Shown: piece by piece, positions 17,081-25,778 of the stretch
How positions within the stretch are numbered: position 1 is the first letter of the stretch
Layout: each line of letters opens with the position of its first letter
Assembly (NCBI GenBank): GCA_044869915.1
Contig: JBIOYB010000454.1
Span: 1 to 33,847 of the forward strand
Reading direction: 5' to 3'
From: Allorhizocola sp044869915
GTDB lineage: Bacteria > Actinomycetota > Actinomycetes > Mycobacteriales > Micromonosporaceae
DNA length: 33,847 nt
Notes under the pieces: model-generated
Database searches by the model: none
Told to the model about the DNA's origin: nothing
What the model saw: the letters and a program-made list of their open reading frames with translations, nothing else
Made by a program: the position numbers and the translations under genes

Positions 17081-17172
17081 GCACCGGCCTGTCCCGGGGT
17101 TGCCGTCTCGCGGCAGCCGACCGCGCCGCGCGCCGCGGGGCTGCGTGACGGCGCCCGAGGACAGGCCGGTGC
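17081..17172. repeat. Long imperfect inverted repeat in the gap between asparaginase and the GGDEF-EAL gene
   Basis: GCACCGGCCTGTCC (17081-17094) pairs perfectly with 17159-17172. Further in, GCCGTC (17102-17107) pairs with 17147-17152 and GCAGCC (17113-17118) with 17139-17144. The result is a bulged hairpin or cruciform of about 92 bases. It could be the asparaginase terminator, but lies 110 bases after its stop. The rest of the 323-base gap (16969-17291) has smaller GC hairpins and a short hydrophobic minus-strand frame ending at 16976, too weak to call a gene. Confidence 0.6.
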
Positions 17173-17291
17173 GAGCTTCTCAACCTCGACCCAGGTGGCG
17201 GCACATTGTCGACCATGCCAATCGTGTCGATCTTCAAAGAATTAGCGGGCCGATAACCAATGCATCGATGCTTGACGCTAGTATGCGCGGC

Positions 17292-19559
17292 ATGCGTGAA
17301 CGGGAACAGCAAAGAATACTCGATTCGCCGCTCTACAAGGGCGCGCGATATCTCGTTGTGGCTCTTGGCGTTACCTACGCCCTGAGCACGCTGCTCCCGT
17401 TCGGCGAGGACGAGCGACCGGCCTTTTTGGACACTTGGTTCTATTCGATCGTGCTGGTTTGCACGATGCTCCTTGCATTGGCGCGCCCGATGTTCGTGCG
17501 CCGGCACCGGCCGGCCTGGCTGTGCATCGGTCTCGCCGTCACATCGTGGTCGCTGGGCGACATCTACTGGTCCGCCGCGTTTTCGGAGACGCCGACCGAG
17601 GAGATCCCGGTCCCGTCGCTGGCCGATGTTTTTTATATCGGCATGTACCCGCTCGCATACGCAGGATTCATCCTTCTCGCCCGCGCGGCCGTGACCCGCC
17701 TGCCCGCATCCGTATGGCTCGACGGCGTCGTCACGTCGCTCGCCGCGGGCGCGGTCTTCTGCGCATCGGTGCTCGCCGATGTGCTGTCCGCGGCGTCGGG
17801 CGACGCGTTCGGCGAGACCATGACCAACCTGTCCTACCCCATCGGCGATCTCGTGCTCATCGTGATCACCGTGGCGGCGCTGGCGATGGTGCGCTGGCGA
17901 TCCGACCCGATCTGGTGGCTGCTCGGCCTCGGCGCAGGCTTCTTCGCGATCGCCGACACCGCCTACCTGTTCGGGATCAACAATGAGTCCTATATGGACG
18001 GCGGGTGGATCGATGGACTGTGGATGCTCGGCCTGACGTTCATGGCGCTGGCCGGCTCGCTCAACCGGCGCCGGCCCGCGGCCGAGGTGCGCGGGTTCAT
18101 GGCACTGCTCGTGCCGATCCTGTTCTCGCTGTCCGCACTGGTCGTGCTCATCGTGGGCACGTTCGTGGACATGCACCCCGTGACCATCATCCTGGCCAGC
18201 GGCTGCCTCGTGGCGGCCGGAGTCCGCACGGCGCTGACGTTCGAGCAGACCCGCGAGCTCGTGCGCACCCAGATCAAGGCGCAGACCGACGAGATCAGCG
18301 GGCTGGGCAACCGGCGCGTGCTCGACGTCCAGCTGCCGCACCTGATGCGCACGCTCACGTCCGGCTCACCGCTCGTGCTCACCATCATTAGCGTCGATCA
18401 CGTATCGGAGATCAACGGTGTGCTCGGGTACACGGCCGGCGACACGATCCTGCACACCGTCGGCAGCCGGCTGCGGCAGCACCTGCCCGAAGACGTGATC
18501 TCGGCGCGACTCGGTGGCGTCGAGATCGCCATCCTGCGCGTGATCAGCCGCGCGGACTGGGCGGCGGTCGACCGTGACACCAGGGCACTGCTCAAAACGC
18601 TGGCAGAACCCATCCCCATCAACGGCGTCCCGGTCGAGGTCGAGCTGAGCGCGGGCGTGGCCATCGCGCCGGAGCACGCCCACTCGCCCGACGGCCTCAT
18701 CAAGTGCGCGCAGGACGCCTTGCGCACGGCCAAAACCAACCGGTCCGAAGTGGAGTTTTACGACCCCTCTCTGGCGGATCTCGGGCTCCTGCCCGACCTG
18801 CTGCAGGCTGTCCGCAGAGATGAGCTTGTCACCTGGTACCAGCCAAAAATGGAACCACAGACCGGCAGAGCCCTTGCCCTGGAAGGCATCTTGCGTTGGC
18901 ACCACCCGACCCGGGGTATCATCGAGGCCGACGTCATCCACCAGCTCGGCAGCCGGGTCGGCCTGAGCCGGCACCTGTCGCGGTCGCTGCTCGAGTCGGC
19001 GGTCTATCGGTGCTCGGTGTGGCGGCGGCAGGGCGTCGACCTGGGCGTGGCCGTCGACCTGACGGCGGCCGATGTGCTCGACGCGCGGCTGCCCTACGAT
19101 CTCGCGAAGATCATTAACAAGCACGGCGTGCCGCCGTCGACCGTGACGCTGGAGATCGCCGAGGACGTGCTGCACATCAACCCGCGCCTGACGGCCAACG
19201 CGCTCAGCCAGTTCCGGCACTTCGGGATGCGCCTCGCGCTGGACCACTATGGACGGTCGGCGTCGTCACTCAACCGGTTGCGCGCCATGCCCATCGACGA
19301 GCTCAAGCTCGACCCGGCGTTTGTGCGGCCGATCCTCAACAGCCCGCAGGACGCGGCCGTCGTGCGCCTGACCATCGAGCTCGCCGCCTCGCTCGGTGTG
19401 GCGACGGTCATCGACGGAGTGGACACGGCCGCGCTCTTCCACGCGGTGTCCGGCCTGGGCTGCGCCGCGGTGCAGGGCCCGGCCATCTGCTCGCCGATGG
19501 CGGGCGACGCGCTGTCGGAGTGGCTCAACCAGTTCGTCCCGGCGGCCGCCCGGCGATAG
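17292..19559 (+). CDS. Membrane-bound degenerate GGDEF-EAL protein
   Basis: A 755-residue protein. Residues 1-330 hold about ten predicted membrane helices, forming an unassigned sensor region. A GGDEF domain follows (about 340-495), but its signature reads GGVEI at 408-412, so the metal-binding Asp is missing and diguanylate cyclase activity is unlikely. The EAL domain (about 505-750) has EGI at 531-533, DHYGRS at 651 where DDFG is expected, and IDGVD at 707-711 where the E of EGV is Asp. Phosphodiesterase activity is therefore also doubtful. It may act as a c-di-GMP or protein-binding module. ATG 17292 is chosen because it leads directly into the first helix; no Shine-Dalgarno is visible and upstream ATGs at 17268 and 17283 are possible. 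Confidence 0.87.
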   Translation: MREREQQRILDSPLYKGARYLVVALGVTYALSTLLPFGEDERPAFLDTWFYSIVLVCTMLLALARPMFVRRHRPAWLCIGLAVTSWSLGDIYWSAAFSETPTEEIPVPSLADVFYIGMYPLAYAGFILLARAAVTRLPASVWLDGVVTSLAAGAVFCASVLADVLSAASGDAFGETMTNLSYPIGDLVLIVITVAALAMVRWRSDPIWWLLGLGAGFFAIADTAYLFGINNESYMDGGWIDGLWMLGLTFMALAGSLNRRRPAAEVRGFMALLVPILFSLSALVVLIVGTFVDMHPVTIILASGCLVAAGVRTALTFEQTRELVRTQIKAQTDEISGLGNRRVLDVQLPHLMRTLTSGSPLVLTIISVDHVSEINGVLGYTAGDTILHTVGSRLRQHLPEDVISARLGGVEIAILRVISRADWAAVDRDTRALLKTLAEPIPINGVPVEVELSAGVAIAPEHAHSPDGLIKCAQDALRTAKTNRSEVEFYDPSLADLGLLPDLLQAVRRDELVTWYQPKMEPQTGRALALEGILRWHHPTRGIIEADVIHQLGSRVGLSRHLSRSLLESAVYRCSVWRRQGVDLGVAVDLTAADVLDARLPYDLAKIINKHGVPPSTVTLEIAEDVLHINPRLTANALSQFRHFGMRLALDHYGRSASSLNRLRAMPIDELKLDPAFVRPILNSPQDAAVVRLTIELAASLGVATVIDGVDTAALFHAVSGLGCAAVQGPAICSPMAGDALSEWLNQFVPAAARR

Positions 19560-19569
19560 GTTAGAAGAC

Positions 19570-20439
19570 ATGAGGCTGGGACTGCACTACTGGAACTATT
19601 CCAAACCGAGCGAGCCGCGGGAGATCGGCCCGACGCTGGCGCAGACCGCGCAGCTGGCCGAGCAGGCGGGGTTCTCGTCGTTCACCGTGATGGATCACTT
19701 CTTCCAGATGGAGGCCATGGGTTCGGCCGACGAGCCGATGCTCGAGGGCTACACGACGCTTGGCTTTGTGGCCGGCAAGACCGAGCGGATGACGCTCGGC
19801 CTGCTGGTGACCGGCGTGATGTATCGCTACCCGGGCATCCTCGCCAAGACGGTGACCACATTGGATGTGCTGTCGGGCGGCCGGGCGCGGCTGGGCATCG
19901 GCGCTTCGTGGTATGAGCGGGAGCAGCGGGCCCTGGGCGTGCCGGTGGTCCCGGTCAAGGAGCGATTCGAGCGGCTGGAGGAGACGCTGCGGATCTGCCG
20001 GCAGATGTGGAGCGACGACAACGGCCCGTTCGAGGGCAAGCACTACCAGCTGACCGAGACGCTGTGCGTGCCGGCGCCGATCTCGCGGCCCCACCCACCG
20101 ATCATGATTGGCGGCGGGGGCGAGCAAAAGACGCTGCGGCTCGTGGCGCGCTACGGTGACGCGTGCAACGTGTTCGGCACGAGCCTGGAGGACGTCGCGC
20201 GCAAGCTGGACATCCTGCGGGCGCACTGCGACGCGGAGGGCCGCGACTACGACCGGATCGACAAGACGGTGGCCATCGTGCATCCGGTGCTCGACGGTGG
20301 CGAGGACCGGTTCCTGTCTGATGTGGACGCCTTCGCCAAGCTCGGCGTGGCCGAGGTGCAGCTGATGCCCGACCGCAACCCGCTCGAATATACCGAGCAG
20401 GTCGCGGCCGGTGTGCTATCCCGCTTCCCCAAGGACTAG
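19570..20439 (+). CDS. LLM-class F420-dependent oxidoreductase
   Basis: A 289-residue bacterial luciferase-like TIM barrel. The N-terminus (MRLGLHYWNY, then FTVMDHFFQ), the central VTTLDVLSGGRARLGIGASW, and HPPIMIGGGGEQKTLRL are the standard LLM landmarks and match the actinobacterial F420-dependent subgroup better than FMN-dependent ones. The substrate is unknown. It starts 10 bases after the GGDEF-EAL stop and is probably co-transcribed, though a functional link is not evident. Its TAG stop shares a CTAG with the stop of the converging SMP-30-like gene. Confidence 0.9.
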   Translation: MRLGLHYWNYSKPSEPREIGPTLAQTAQLAEQAGFSSFTVMDHFFQMEAMGSADEPMLEGYTTLGFVAGKTERMTLGLLVTGVMYRYPGILAKTVTTLDVLSGGRARLGIGASWYEREQRALGVPVVPVKERFERLEETLRICRQMWSDDNGPFEGKHYQLTETLCVPAPISRPHPPIMIGGGGEQKTLRLVARYGDACNVFGTSLEDVARKLDILRAHCDAEGRDYDRIDKTVAIVHPVLDGGEDRFLSDVDAFAKLGVAEVQLMPDRNPLEYTEQVAAGVLSRFPKD

Positions 20440-21371
20440 GGTTTCGGGATCCCGATCGCGTTGTAGGTCGTTTCGGGCGTGGGCGGGGTGCTGAAGCGGG
20501 CGTTGGGCAGATAGAGGCGGCGGCCAAAGGCGGCGACGGTCGTGGGGATGTCAAGGCGCGGGTCGGTCGCCGTGGTGAGCAGCCGGCCCGAGCGGCCATC
20601 GCGCGACAGGCGGAAGGCGGCGACCCGGTTGAGCTGGTTTTGCACGACATAGAGCGTGCTGCCGAGCAGGAGCAGCCCGTCGCCGTTGGTCACCGGTTCG
20701 CCGCCGAGGTCGACCAGCGTGGCCGCGCCGCTCGCGGGGTCGACCCGGAAGAGCGAGGCGGTGTTGGACTGCACGACGATGAGCGCGCTGCCGTCGGGCG
20801 TGCGGACCAGGCCGTTGACGTTGAACCCGGGCTGATACACGAGATCGCCGCTGAGCGGCAGGGCGGTGAAGCCGTCGGGCAGCCCGCCGTGCCGGCCGAG
20901 GCGCACGACGTAGAGAAACGGGCTCATCGAGTCGGTGAAGTAGGCCGCGCGCGGGGTGAGCACGACATCGTTGACAAACGTGGGCGCGGTGGCAAACGCG
21001 TAGCTGGCCAGGATCTCGCCGCTGCGCGCGCTGACCACGCGCCCGTTGCCGGCGTTGCCGCCGGCGACGAACAGCCGGCCGTGCCCCTCGTCGAGTTTGA
21101 GGCCGACCGACGGTGTGCCCGGGCCGCCCGCGGGCAAGACGGCGCCGGTGCCGGTTGCCAGGTTGGCGCGGTAGATCGAGCCGTCGGCCAGCGATCCGAA
21201 GTAGGCGAAGGGGCGTGAGCCGATCGCGATGCCCTCGGGCCGGAACCCGTTGGGCAGGGCGATCTCGGTGGGGAAGGCGTCGCCGGCGGCGGCCATTTCG
21301 GGGGTCAACAGTATGGTGCCGGCCGCTGCGGCGGCGACAGTGGTCAATGCCTGGCGTCTATTCATAGGCAT
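20436..21371 (-). CDS. Exported SMP-30/gluconolactonase-like beta-propeller protein
   Basis: About 311 residues. The signal peptide begins MPMNRRQALTT with a twin arginine and a hydrophobic Ala-rich stretch ending AAAGDA, so Tat export is possible though RRQALT is not a perfect Tat motif. The mature part is a six-bladed propeller of SMP-30/superoxide-associated type (LPNGFRPEGIAIG, GSIYRANLATG, NGLVRTPDGSALIVVQSN). ATG 21371 has AGGA seven bases upstream; a second ATG lies two codons on. Enzyme activity and substrate cannot be assigned. It is divergent from the NTF2-like gene at 21561. Confidence 0.87.
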   Translation of the reverse strand: MPMNRRQALTTVAAAAAGTILLTPEMAAAGDAFPTEIALPNGFRPEGIAIGSRPFAYFGSLADGSIYRANLATGTGAVLPAGGPGTPSVGLKLDEGHGRLFVAGGNAGNGRVVSARSGEILASYAFATAPTFVNDVVLTPRAAYFTDSMSPFLYVVRLGRHGGLPDGFTALPLSGDLVYQPGFNVNGLVRTPDGSALIVVQSNTASLFRVDPASGAATLVDLGGEPVTNGDGLLLLGSTLYVVQNQLNRVAAFRLSRDGRSGRLLTTATDPRLDIPTTVAAFGRRLYLPNARFSTPPTPETTYNAIGIPKP

Positions 21372-21560
21372 AAGCGAATCCTTTCGCGGGTGATGACGAC
21401 AGTCAATTTGGGCCACGTACCCGCGACGGATGGGGTTCATTCGCCCGGCCAAGCGCGGACACGCTGCGTGTGCCCTTGCTCGCGACTTGCGCAAGGCGGG
21501 AGATGCACCGGCCGATCCGCCGAGCCGACGATGCAGTCATCACCGAAAGGAGCAATCCCT

Positions 21561-21998
21561 ATGACCACCACCGCCCCGCCCGAGGTCAAGCCCGCGGATC
21601 AGGCCGCCGTGCTCGAGCTCGTCCAGCGCGTCGTCAAATCGTGGAAGGCGCACGACGCGAACACGCTCAGCTCCGTATACACCGACGACGTGTCGATGAT
21701 CCTGCCCGGCGTACACGTCAAGGGCCGCGACACCGTGGAAAAATTCATGACCGAGGCCTTCGCGTCGAAGTGGAAGGGCACCGAGGTGATCGGCGTCCCG
21801 CTCGAGTTGCGCTACCTGAGCGACGACGTGATCATGCTGCTCTCCCAGGGTGGCGCCTACCCGCCCGGCTCCAAGGAGGTGCCGGAGACCGGCGCCATCC
21901 GCGCCATGTGGATTTTCGTCAAGCATGGCGATGGGTGGGCCATCGCCGCCTATGGCAACACGCCGACGCTCGCCGCCTTCCCCATCCCGGGCGCATGA
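21561..21998 (+). CDS. NTF2-like (SnoaL/SgcJ/DUF4440-type) protein
   Basis: A 145-residue single-domain cone-shaped alpha+beta protein. An N-terminal helix (DQAAVLELVQRVVKSWKAHDANTL) leads to YTDDVSMILPGVHVKGRD, the classic NTF2/SnoaL opening, and ends with VKHGDGWAIAAYGNTP. ATG 21561 follows GAAAGGAG at eight bases. Members act as cyclases, isomerases or have unknown roles. It is one base upstream of the P450-derived gene, so the two are translationally coupled, and a flavin monooxygenase-like gene follows. Confidence 0.87.
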   Translation: MTTTAPPEVKPADQAAVLELVQRVVKSWKAHDANTLSSVYTDDVSMILPGVHVKGRDTVEKFMTEAFASKWKGTEVIGVPLELRYLSDDVIMLLSQGGAYPPGSKEVPETGAIRAMWIFVKHGDGWAIAAYGNTPTLAAFPIPGA

Positions 21999-21999
21999 C

Positions 22000-22656
22000 G
22001 TGATCTGCCCGTACGCGTTGGATCCCAGCGCGTCCTACGCCCACGCCTTGACGCGCTGGATCTTCACGGATCCGCGCGTCGCCAAGGATCCGCGAACGCG
22101 GCGGCCCGCTCCAACCGGCGGCGTCGACGCGATGCGCCCATATATCGAGCGCATCATGGCCGATCTGCTCGACAGCATCGCTTCAGACCCCAAAGACCAA
22201 ATTTTTTCGGTACCGGTGGAAGCGCGGCCGGAGGTCCTCAAGGCCTGGCTGGACGAGGCCTCCGTGGGATCCAAACACGACAGTGCCGGCGACGGCGACA
22301 ACCCGGCCACCAAGCTCTTCACGCTCTTGGGAGCCGGCTCGGTCGCCGTGACCAACCTCATCACAAAGGCGGTCACCCTGCTGCTGACCCATCCGGATCA
22401 GCTCGAACTGGTCCGGCTGGGCCACGCCTCCTGGGACGACGTCGTCGACGAGACGGTGCGGCTCGAACCGGCCTGCACACACCCGGCGCCGCCCGGTGCG
22501 CCCGGTGCGCCGCTGGCCCGGCTGCAGGCGTCGATCGCGCTTTCGGCCCTGTTCCAACGCTTCCCGCGGCTCCGGCTCGCGGCGCCGGACGAGCAGCCCG
22601 GGCCGGACACTTTAGACAAGCGCAATCCAAAAGGTGCGCCGGGATCGGCCCCGTGA
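22000..22656 (+). CDS. Cytochrome P450-derived protein lacking the heme-ligand loop (shortened P450)
   Basis: A 218-residue frame recognisably derived from a bacterial P450, about half the normal 400 residues. The start resembles a P450 B-helix region (FTDPRVAKDPR). LLGAGSVAVTNLI (109-121) matches the I helix, with AGSVAVT in place of the usual AG(H/D)ETT. DETVRLEP (150-157) keeps the K-helix ExxR. The sequence then jumps to GAPLARLQASIALSALFQRFPRLRL, the segment that follows the heme Cys, so the meander and Cys loop of about 60 residues are absent. GTG 22000 begins one base after the NTF2-like stop. It cannot bind heme normally. It may be decaying, or an auxiliary protein like EryCII/DesVIII, though those are full-length. 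Confidence 0.72.
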   Translation: MICPYALDPSASYAHALTRWIFTDPRVAKDPRTRRPAPTGGVDAMRPYIERIMADLLDSIASDPKDQIFSVPVEARPEVLKAWLDEASVGSKHDSAGDGDNPATKLFTLLGAGSVAVTNLITKAVTLLLTHPDQLELVRLGHASWDDVVDETVRLEPACTHPAPPGAPGAPLARLQASIALSALFQRFPRLRLAAPDEQPGPDTLDKRNPKGAPGSAP

Positions 22657-22703
22657 CAAGGTCGCCCCCGAGACGCCGGAATAGCAATGCTCGAGGAGGA
22701 TCG

Positions 22704-23891
22704 ATGACAGCCATCACCACGGCACCCCGCACGGAGTTCGCCCAGCGCGCGTCCGAGCTTGTGCCGTTGATTCAAAAGCACGCGGCATGGTCGGACGAAA
22801 ACCGAAGGCTGCACGACGAAACCATCGAGGCGCTGGCGGGCGCGGGTCTGCTCCGGTTGCGGGTGCCGGCGCGCTACGGCGGATCCGAGGCCGACCTGCG
22901 CACGGTGGTCGATGTGATTACCCAGCTGGGGCGCGGGGACGGCTCGGTAGCGTGGACGGCGGCGGTATGGTCCATCTGCGCCTTCCTGGTCGCGCTGTTC
23001 CCGGATGAGGCGCAGGACGAGATCTTCGGGTCCAATCCGGACGCGCGCGTGTGCGGTCTGCTCAGCCCCGGCGGGATGGGCAACCCCGCGCCCGACGGCG
23101 GCATGGTCGTCAGTGGACAATGGGCGTTCAACACCGGTGCGTCGCAAAGCGATTGGAACTCGCTCGTCGTCGTCGCGCCGGCGCCCAACGGCGAGATGTG
23201 GCCGGTGATGGCGCTGGTGCGCACATCCGAGCTGCAGATCATCGACGACTGGGACACGGTCGGGTTGCGCGGCACGGCCAGCATCACGACCGCGGCGCGG
23301 GAGCTGTATGTGCCCGCGCACCGGGTGCTGCCGCTGGCGCCGGTGCTCCAGGAGCACTACGCTTCGCAGGCCAACGCGGGCAACCCGGTGTATCGCACGC
23401 CCATGCTGCTGACCGCGGCCACGTCGACAGCGGGCACGGTGCTCGGGTTGGCCCGGGCGGCGCGCGAGCTATTCTTCGAGCGGCTGCCCGACCGGAAGAT
23501 TACATACACTTCGTATGCGAGCCAACGGGAGGCGCCGCTGACCCACCTGCAGGTGGCCGAGGCGTCGCTGTGCATCGACGAGGCCGACTTCCACGCCTAC
23601 CGGGCCGCGGAGCTGTTGGACAGCAAGGGGATCAGCGGCGAAGCCTGGGCGCTGGAGGAGCGGGCGCGGGTGCGTGCCGACCTCGGTCGTGCGGTCGAGT
23701 TGGCCAAACGGGCTGTCGATGTGTACAAGAATGCCAGCGGGGCGTCGTCCATCTATCACTCGGTGCCCATCCAGCGCGTGGCGCGTGACATAGAGGCGCT
23801 GAGCCTGCACGCGATCCTGCACCCGGAAACCAACTACGAGCTGTACGGCCGGATCCTGTGCGGCCTGGAGTCCAACACGCTGTACATCTAA
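22704..23891 (+). CDS. Group D flavin monooxygenase / acyl-CoA dehydrogenase-fold protein
   Basis: A 395-residue protein of acyl-CoA dehydrogenase fold. The N-terminal helices (HDETIEALAGAGLLRLRVPARYGG) and the middle beta domain with VSGQWAFNTGASQSDW match HpaB/HsaA/DszC-like two-component monooxygenases, which use reduced flavin and O2. DWDTVGLRGTAS and VPAHRVL follow as expected. ATG 22704 has GAGGAGGA upstream. It closes the cassette with the NTF2-like and P450-derived genes and is followed by a strong terminator. A flavin reductase partner is not in the window. Substrate unknown. Confidence 0.88.
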   Translation: MTAITTAPRTEFAQRASELVPLIQKHAAWSDENRRLHDETIEALAGAGLLRLRVPARYGGSEADLRTVVDVITQLGRGDGSVAWTAAVWSICAFLVALFPDEAQDEIFGSNPDARVCGLLSPGGMGNPAPDGGMVVSGQWAFNTGASQSDWNSLVVVAPAPNGEMWPVMALVRTSELQIIDDWDTVGLRGTASITTAARELYVPAHRVLPLAPVLQEHYASQANAGNPVYRTPMLLTAATSTAGTVLGLARAARELFFERLPDRKITYTSYASQREAPLTHLQVAEASLCIDEADFHAYRAAELLDSKGISGEAWALEERARVRADLGRAVELAKRAVDVYKNASGASSIYHSVPIQRVARDIEALSLHAILHPETNYELYGRILCGLESNTLYI

Positions 23892-23904
23892 ATCGGATAT
23901 GACC

Positions 23905-23933
23905 TGGCCCGCGGCACACCGTGCCGCGGGCCA
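23905..23933. terminator. Strong hairpin terminator between convergent genes
   Basis: A perfect 13-bp stem (TGGCCCGCGGCAC and complement) with a 3-base loop starts 13 bases after the monooxygenase stop and is followed by ACTCTTT. It can serve both the plus-strand cassette and the converging membrane-protein gene. Confidence 0.9.
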
Positions 23934-23973
23934 GACTCTTTGTCGTCGAGCCGCACGCCTTTGGTTTTCGGTC

Positions 23974-24648
23974 TCAGGGTTTGCCGCGGGAAACCCGCAA
24001 CTGGCGCAGGGCGACGAAATGCATGGTGGCCATAATCGGGACCCCCACAGAAGGAATCAAAGCCAGCGGCAGCACCGTCAAGGCCGCGGTGGACGGGTCC
24101 ACGGGCCAAACGTGAAACAGGCCGCGCAACGAGGTGACGCCGAAGAAGATGGCCACGGCCAAGTCGAGCAGGCCGAAGACGTTGAAGGCGACATAGGAAC
24201 GCCGGCTGCTCGACCCGGACAGGACTAACGCCAGGGCCCATACGCCCACGATGATGTCCCCCACCCCGGCGGGCCATCCGAATGTCCACGCCAGCTCGCC
24301 CGTGAAAATGGACGTGACGAAGACGAAGCCGCCCAGCCGGAAGGCCTGAGCCCAGGCCAGCGTGGCGGGCGTCGCCGGGTGCATGAGCGCCCGACGGATG
24401 GACGGCAGTCGCGAGCCGCCCATCAGAATCACAAAGAGGGTGAACATGGGAATGCCCACCCAGACCGGCGAACTATCACTGCGATGCTGATAAAGTCCCT
24501 GTGCCGCAACGAATCCGCTGCCGACCATCGCCGACGCCAGGATCGCAAACGTCGCGATCCCGGCGCGTGGGGCACCACCCCTGGCAATCGCCAGGCTGGG
24601 CAGGGTCACCATGGCGATCGCGTAGACCACCACCACCGTCCATACCAT
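23974..24648 (-). CDS. Hypothetical membrane protein, about seven helices
   Basis: A 224-residue, very hydrophobic protein of no family I recognise. Helices are visible at about residues 1-21, 29-50, 62-77, 100-120, 124-145, 152-170 and 185-212, and the C-terminus is basic (RQLRVSRGKP). A helix pair contains FTGELAWTFGWPAGVGDIIVG. ATG 24648 has no clear Shine-Dalgarno. It is divergent from the TIGR03084-type gene with a 95-base gap. Confidence 0.75.
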   Translation of the reverse strand: MVWTVVVVYAIAMVTLPSLAIARGGAPRAGIATFAILASAMVGSGFVAAQGLYQHRSDSSPVWVGIPMFTLFVILMGGSRLPSIRRALMHPATPATLAWAQAFRLGGFVFVTSIFTGELAWTFGWPAGVGDIIVGVWALALVLSGSSSRRSYVAFNVFGLLDLAVAIFFGVTSLRGLFHVWPVDPSTAALTVLPLALIPSVGVPIMATMHFVALRQLRVSRGKP

Positions 24649-24743
24649 GACTGAAGCCTACATTGACACACTTCTCTGAAATTGCGGATTGCCGCGCATG
24701 GCAGGAGAAGACCGGGCACGAGGCTCCGGACGACGCTGAATGA

Positions 24744-25529
24744 ATGACCGATGTGATTGCAGATCTGATCGCCGAGGGCAATGAAATCGACGGATACGTG
24801 GCCGGGCTCGACGCCGCGGGCTGGCAGCTGCCGACGCCCGCCGAGGGCTGGACCATCGCCCACCAGATCGCCCACCTGGCCGCGACATTCAAGCTCGCCG
24901 GGCTGGCCGCCTCCGACGCCGAGACGTTCAAGGCCGTAACATCGAGGCTCGGCAACGACTTCGACGCCAACGTGCGTGGCGCGATGGCACCCTACCTGGC
25001 CGACCCGCACGAGGTGCTCCTGGCCCGCTGGCGCGACGAACGGGCGGCCGCCGAGAAGGCCCTAGCCGCCGTACCCGACGGACAGCTGGTGCCATGGCTG
25101 GTCCGCCCCCTGCCGGCGCCCGTGCTGGCCGCCGCCGGCATGATGGAACTGTTCGGGCACGGGCAGGACATCGCGGACGCGCTCGGCGTACAAAGAAAAT
25201 TGACCGACCGAATTGGACACCTGGTCTGGTTTGCTGTGCGAGTGTGGGACTTTGGCTATCAGGCGCGCGGGTTGACGCCGCCCGACACCGAGTTCCGGTT
25301 TGAGATTACGGCGCCTTCGGGCAGGCTTTGGGCCTTCGGACCGGAGGTCTCGGCCAACCGGATCACCGGGCCCGCCACGGATTTCTGCCTCCTGGTCACG
25401 CGGCGCAGACACCGCGGCGATCTGGCGCTGGTCGCCACCGGCGGCGACGCCGAGCAGTGGCTGGACCTCGCGCAAGCCTATCGCGGGCCGGCCGGGCCGG
25501 GCCGCAAGCCGGGCCAGTTCGCACACTGA
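24744..25529 (+). CDS. TIGR03084-type metal-binding (MDMPI/DinB-like) protein
   Basis: A 261-residue cytosolic protein with a DinB-like four-helix N-terminal domain. Probable metal ligands sit in WTIAHQIAHLA (about 36-46) and MELFGHGQDIADALG (about 133-147), the His pattern of mycothiol-dependent maleylpyruvate isomerases. The C-terminal half (from about 170) matches the TIGR03084 family as I recall it. The reaction is unknown; family relatives use mycothiol. The second MDMPI-type protein of this window supports an actinomycete host. ATG 24744 has no strong Shine-Dalgarno. Confidence 0.8.
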   Translation: MTDVIADLIAEGNEIDGYVAGLDAAGWQLPTPAEGWTIAHQIAHLAATFKLAGLAASDAETFKAVTSRLGNDFDANVRGAMAPYLADPHEVLLARWRDERAAAEKALAAVPDGQLVPWLVRPLPAPVLAAAGMMELFGHGQDIADALGVQRKLTDRIGHLVWFAVRVWDFGYQARGLTPPDTEFRFEITAPSGRLWAFGPEVSANRITGPATDFCLLVTRRRHRGDLALVATGGDAEQWLDLAQAYRGPAGPGRKPGQFAH

Positions 25530-25548
25530 GTGCACGCTTCGGGAAGCG

Positions 25549-25625
25549 GCTGGCGGCGTTTTATCCGGGATACTGTTGTCGCGGGTATGCTTGGTGGGCA
25601 AAGTTTCTCGGATAACGCCGCCAGC
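25549..25625. repeat. Long inverted repeat (17-bp stem) downstream of the TIGR03084-type gene
   Basis: GCTGGCGGCGTT-TT-ATCCG (25549-25567) pairs with CGGATAACGCCGCCAGC (25609-25625) apart from two bulged T residues, around a 41-base loop. It begins 20 bases after the stop codon at 25529. It is longer than a normal terminator and could be a small transposable remnant or RNA structure. The remaining gap to 25850 holds two short repeat tracts and no gene I can support. Confidence 0.65.
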
Positions 25626-25660
25626 GTGTGTCGCCGACTGGCGGCCAGGGCGCGTGGGGA

Positions 25661-25680
25661 TGCCTGCCTGCCTGCCTGCC
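25661..25680. repeat. Tetranucleotide repeat (TGCC)x5
   Basis: Five uninterrupted TGCC units in noncoding sequence between the TIGR03084-type and XRE genes. Slippage-prone; no reading frame depends on it as far as I can see. Confidence 0.8.
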
Positions 25681-25778
25681 TCCCGATCCGGTGCGTGCGT
25701 GTCCACGAGCCCGACCTCGTCCTGACGCGTGTCCGGCGCTGGGGCTACCTTGCCGCTCAGCTTCGTGCCCCGTCCAGC

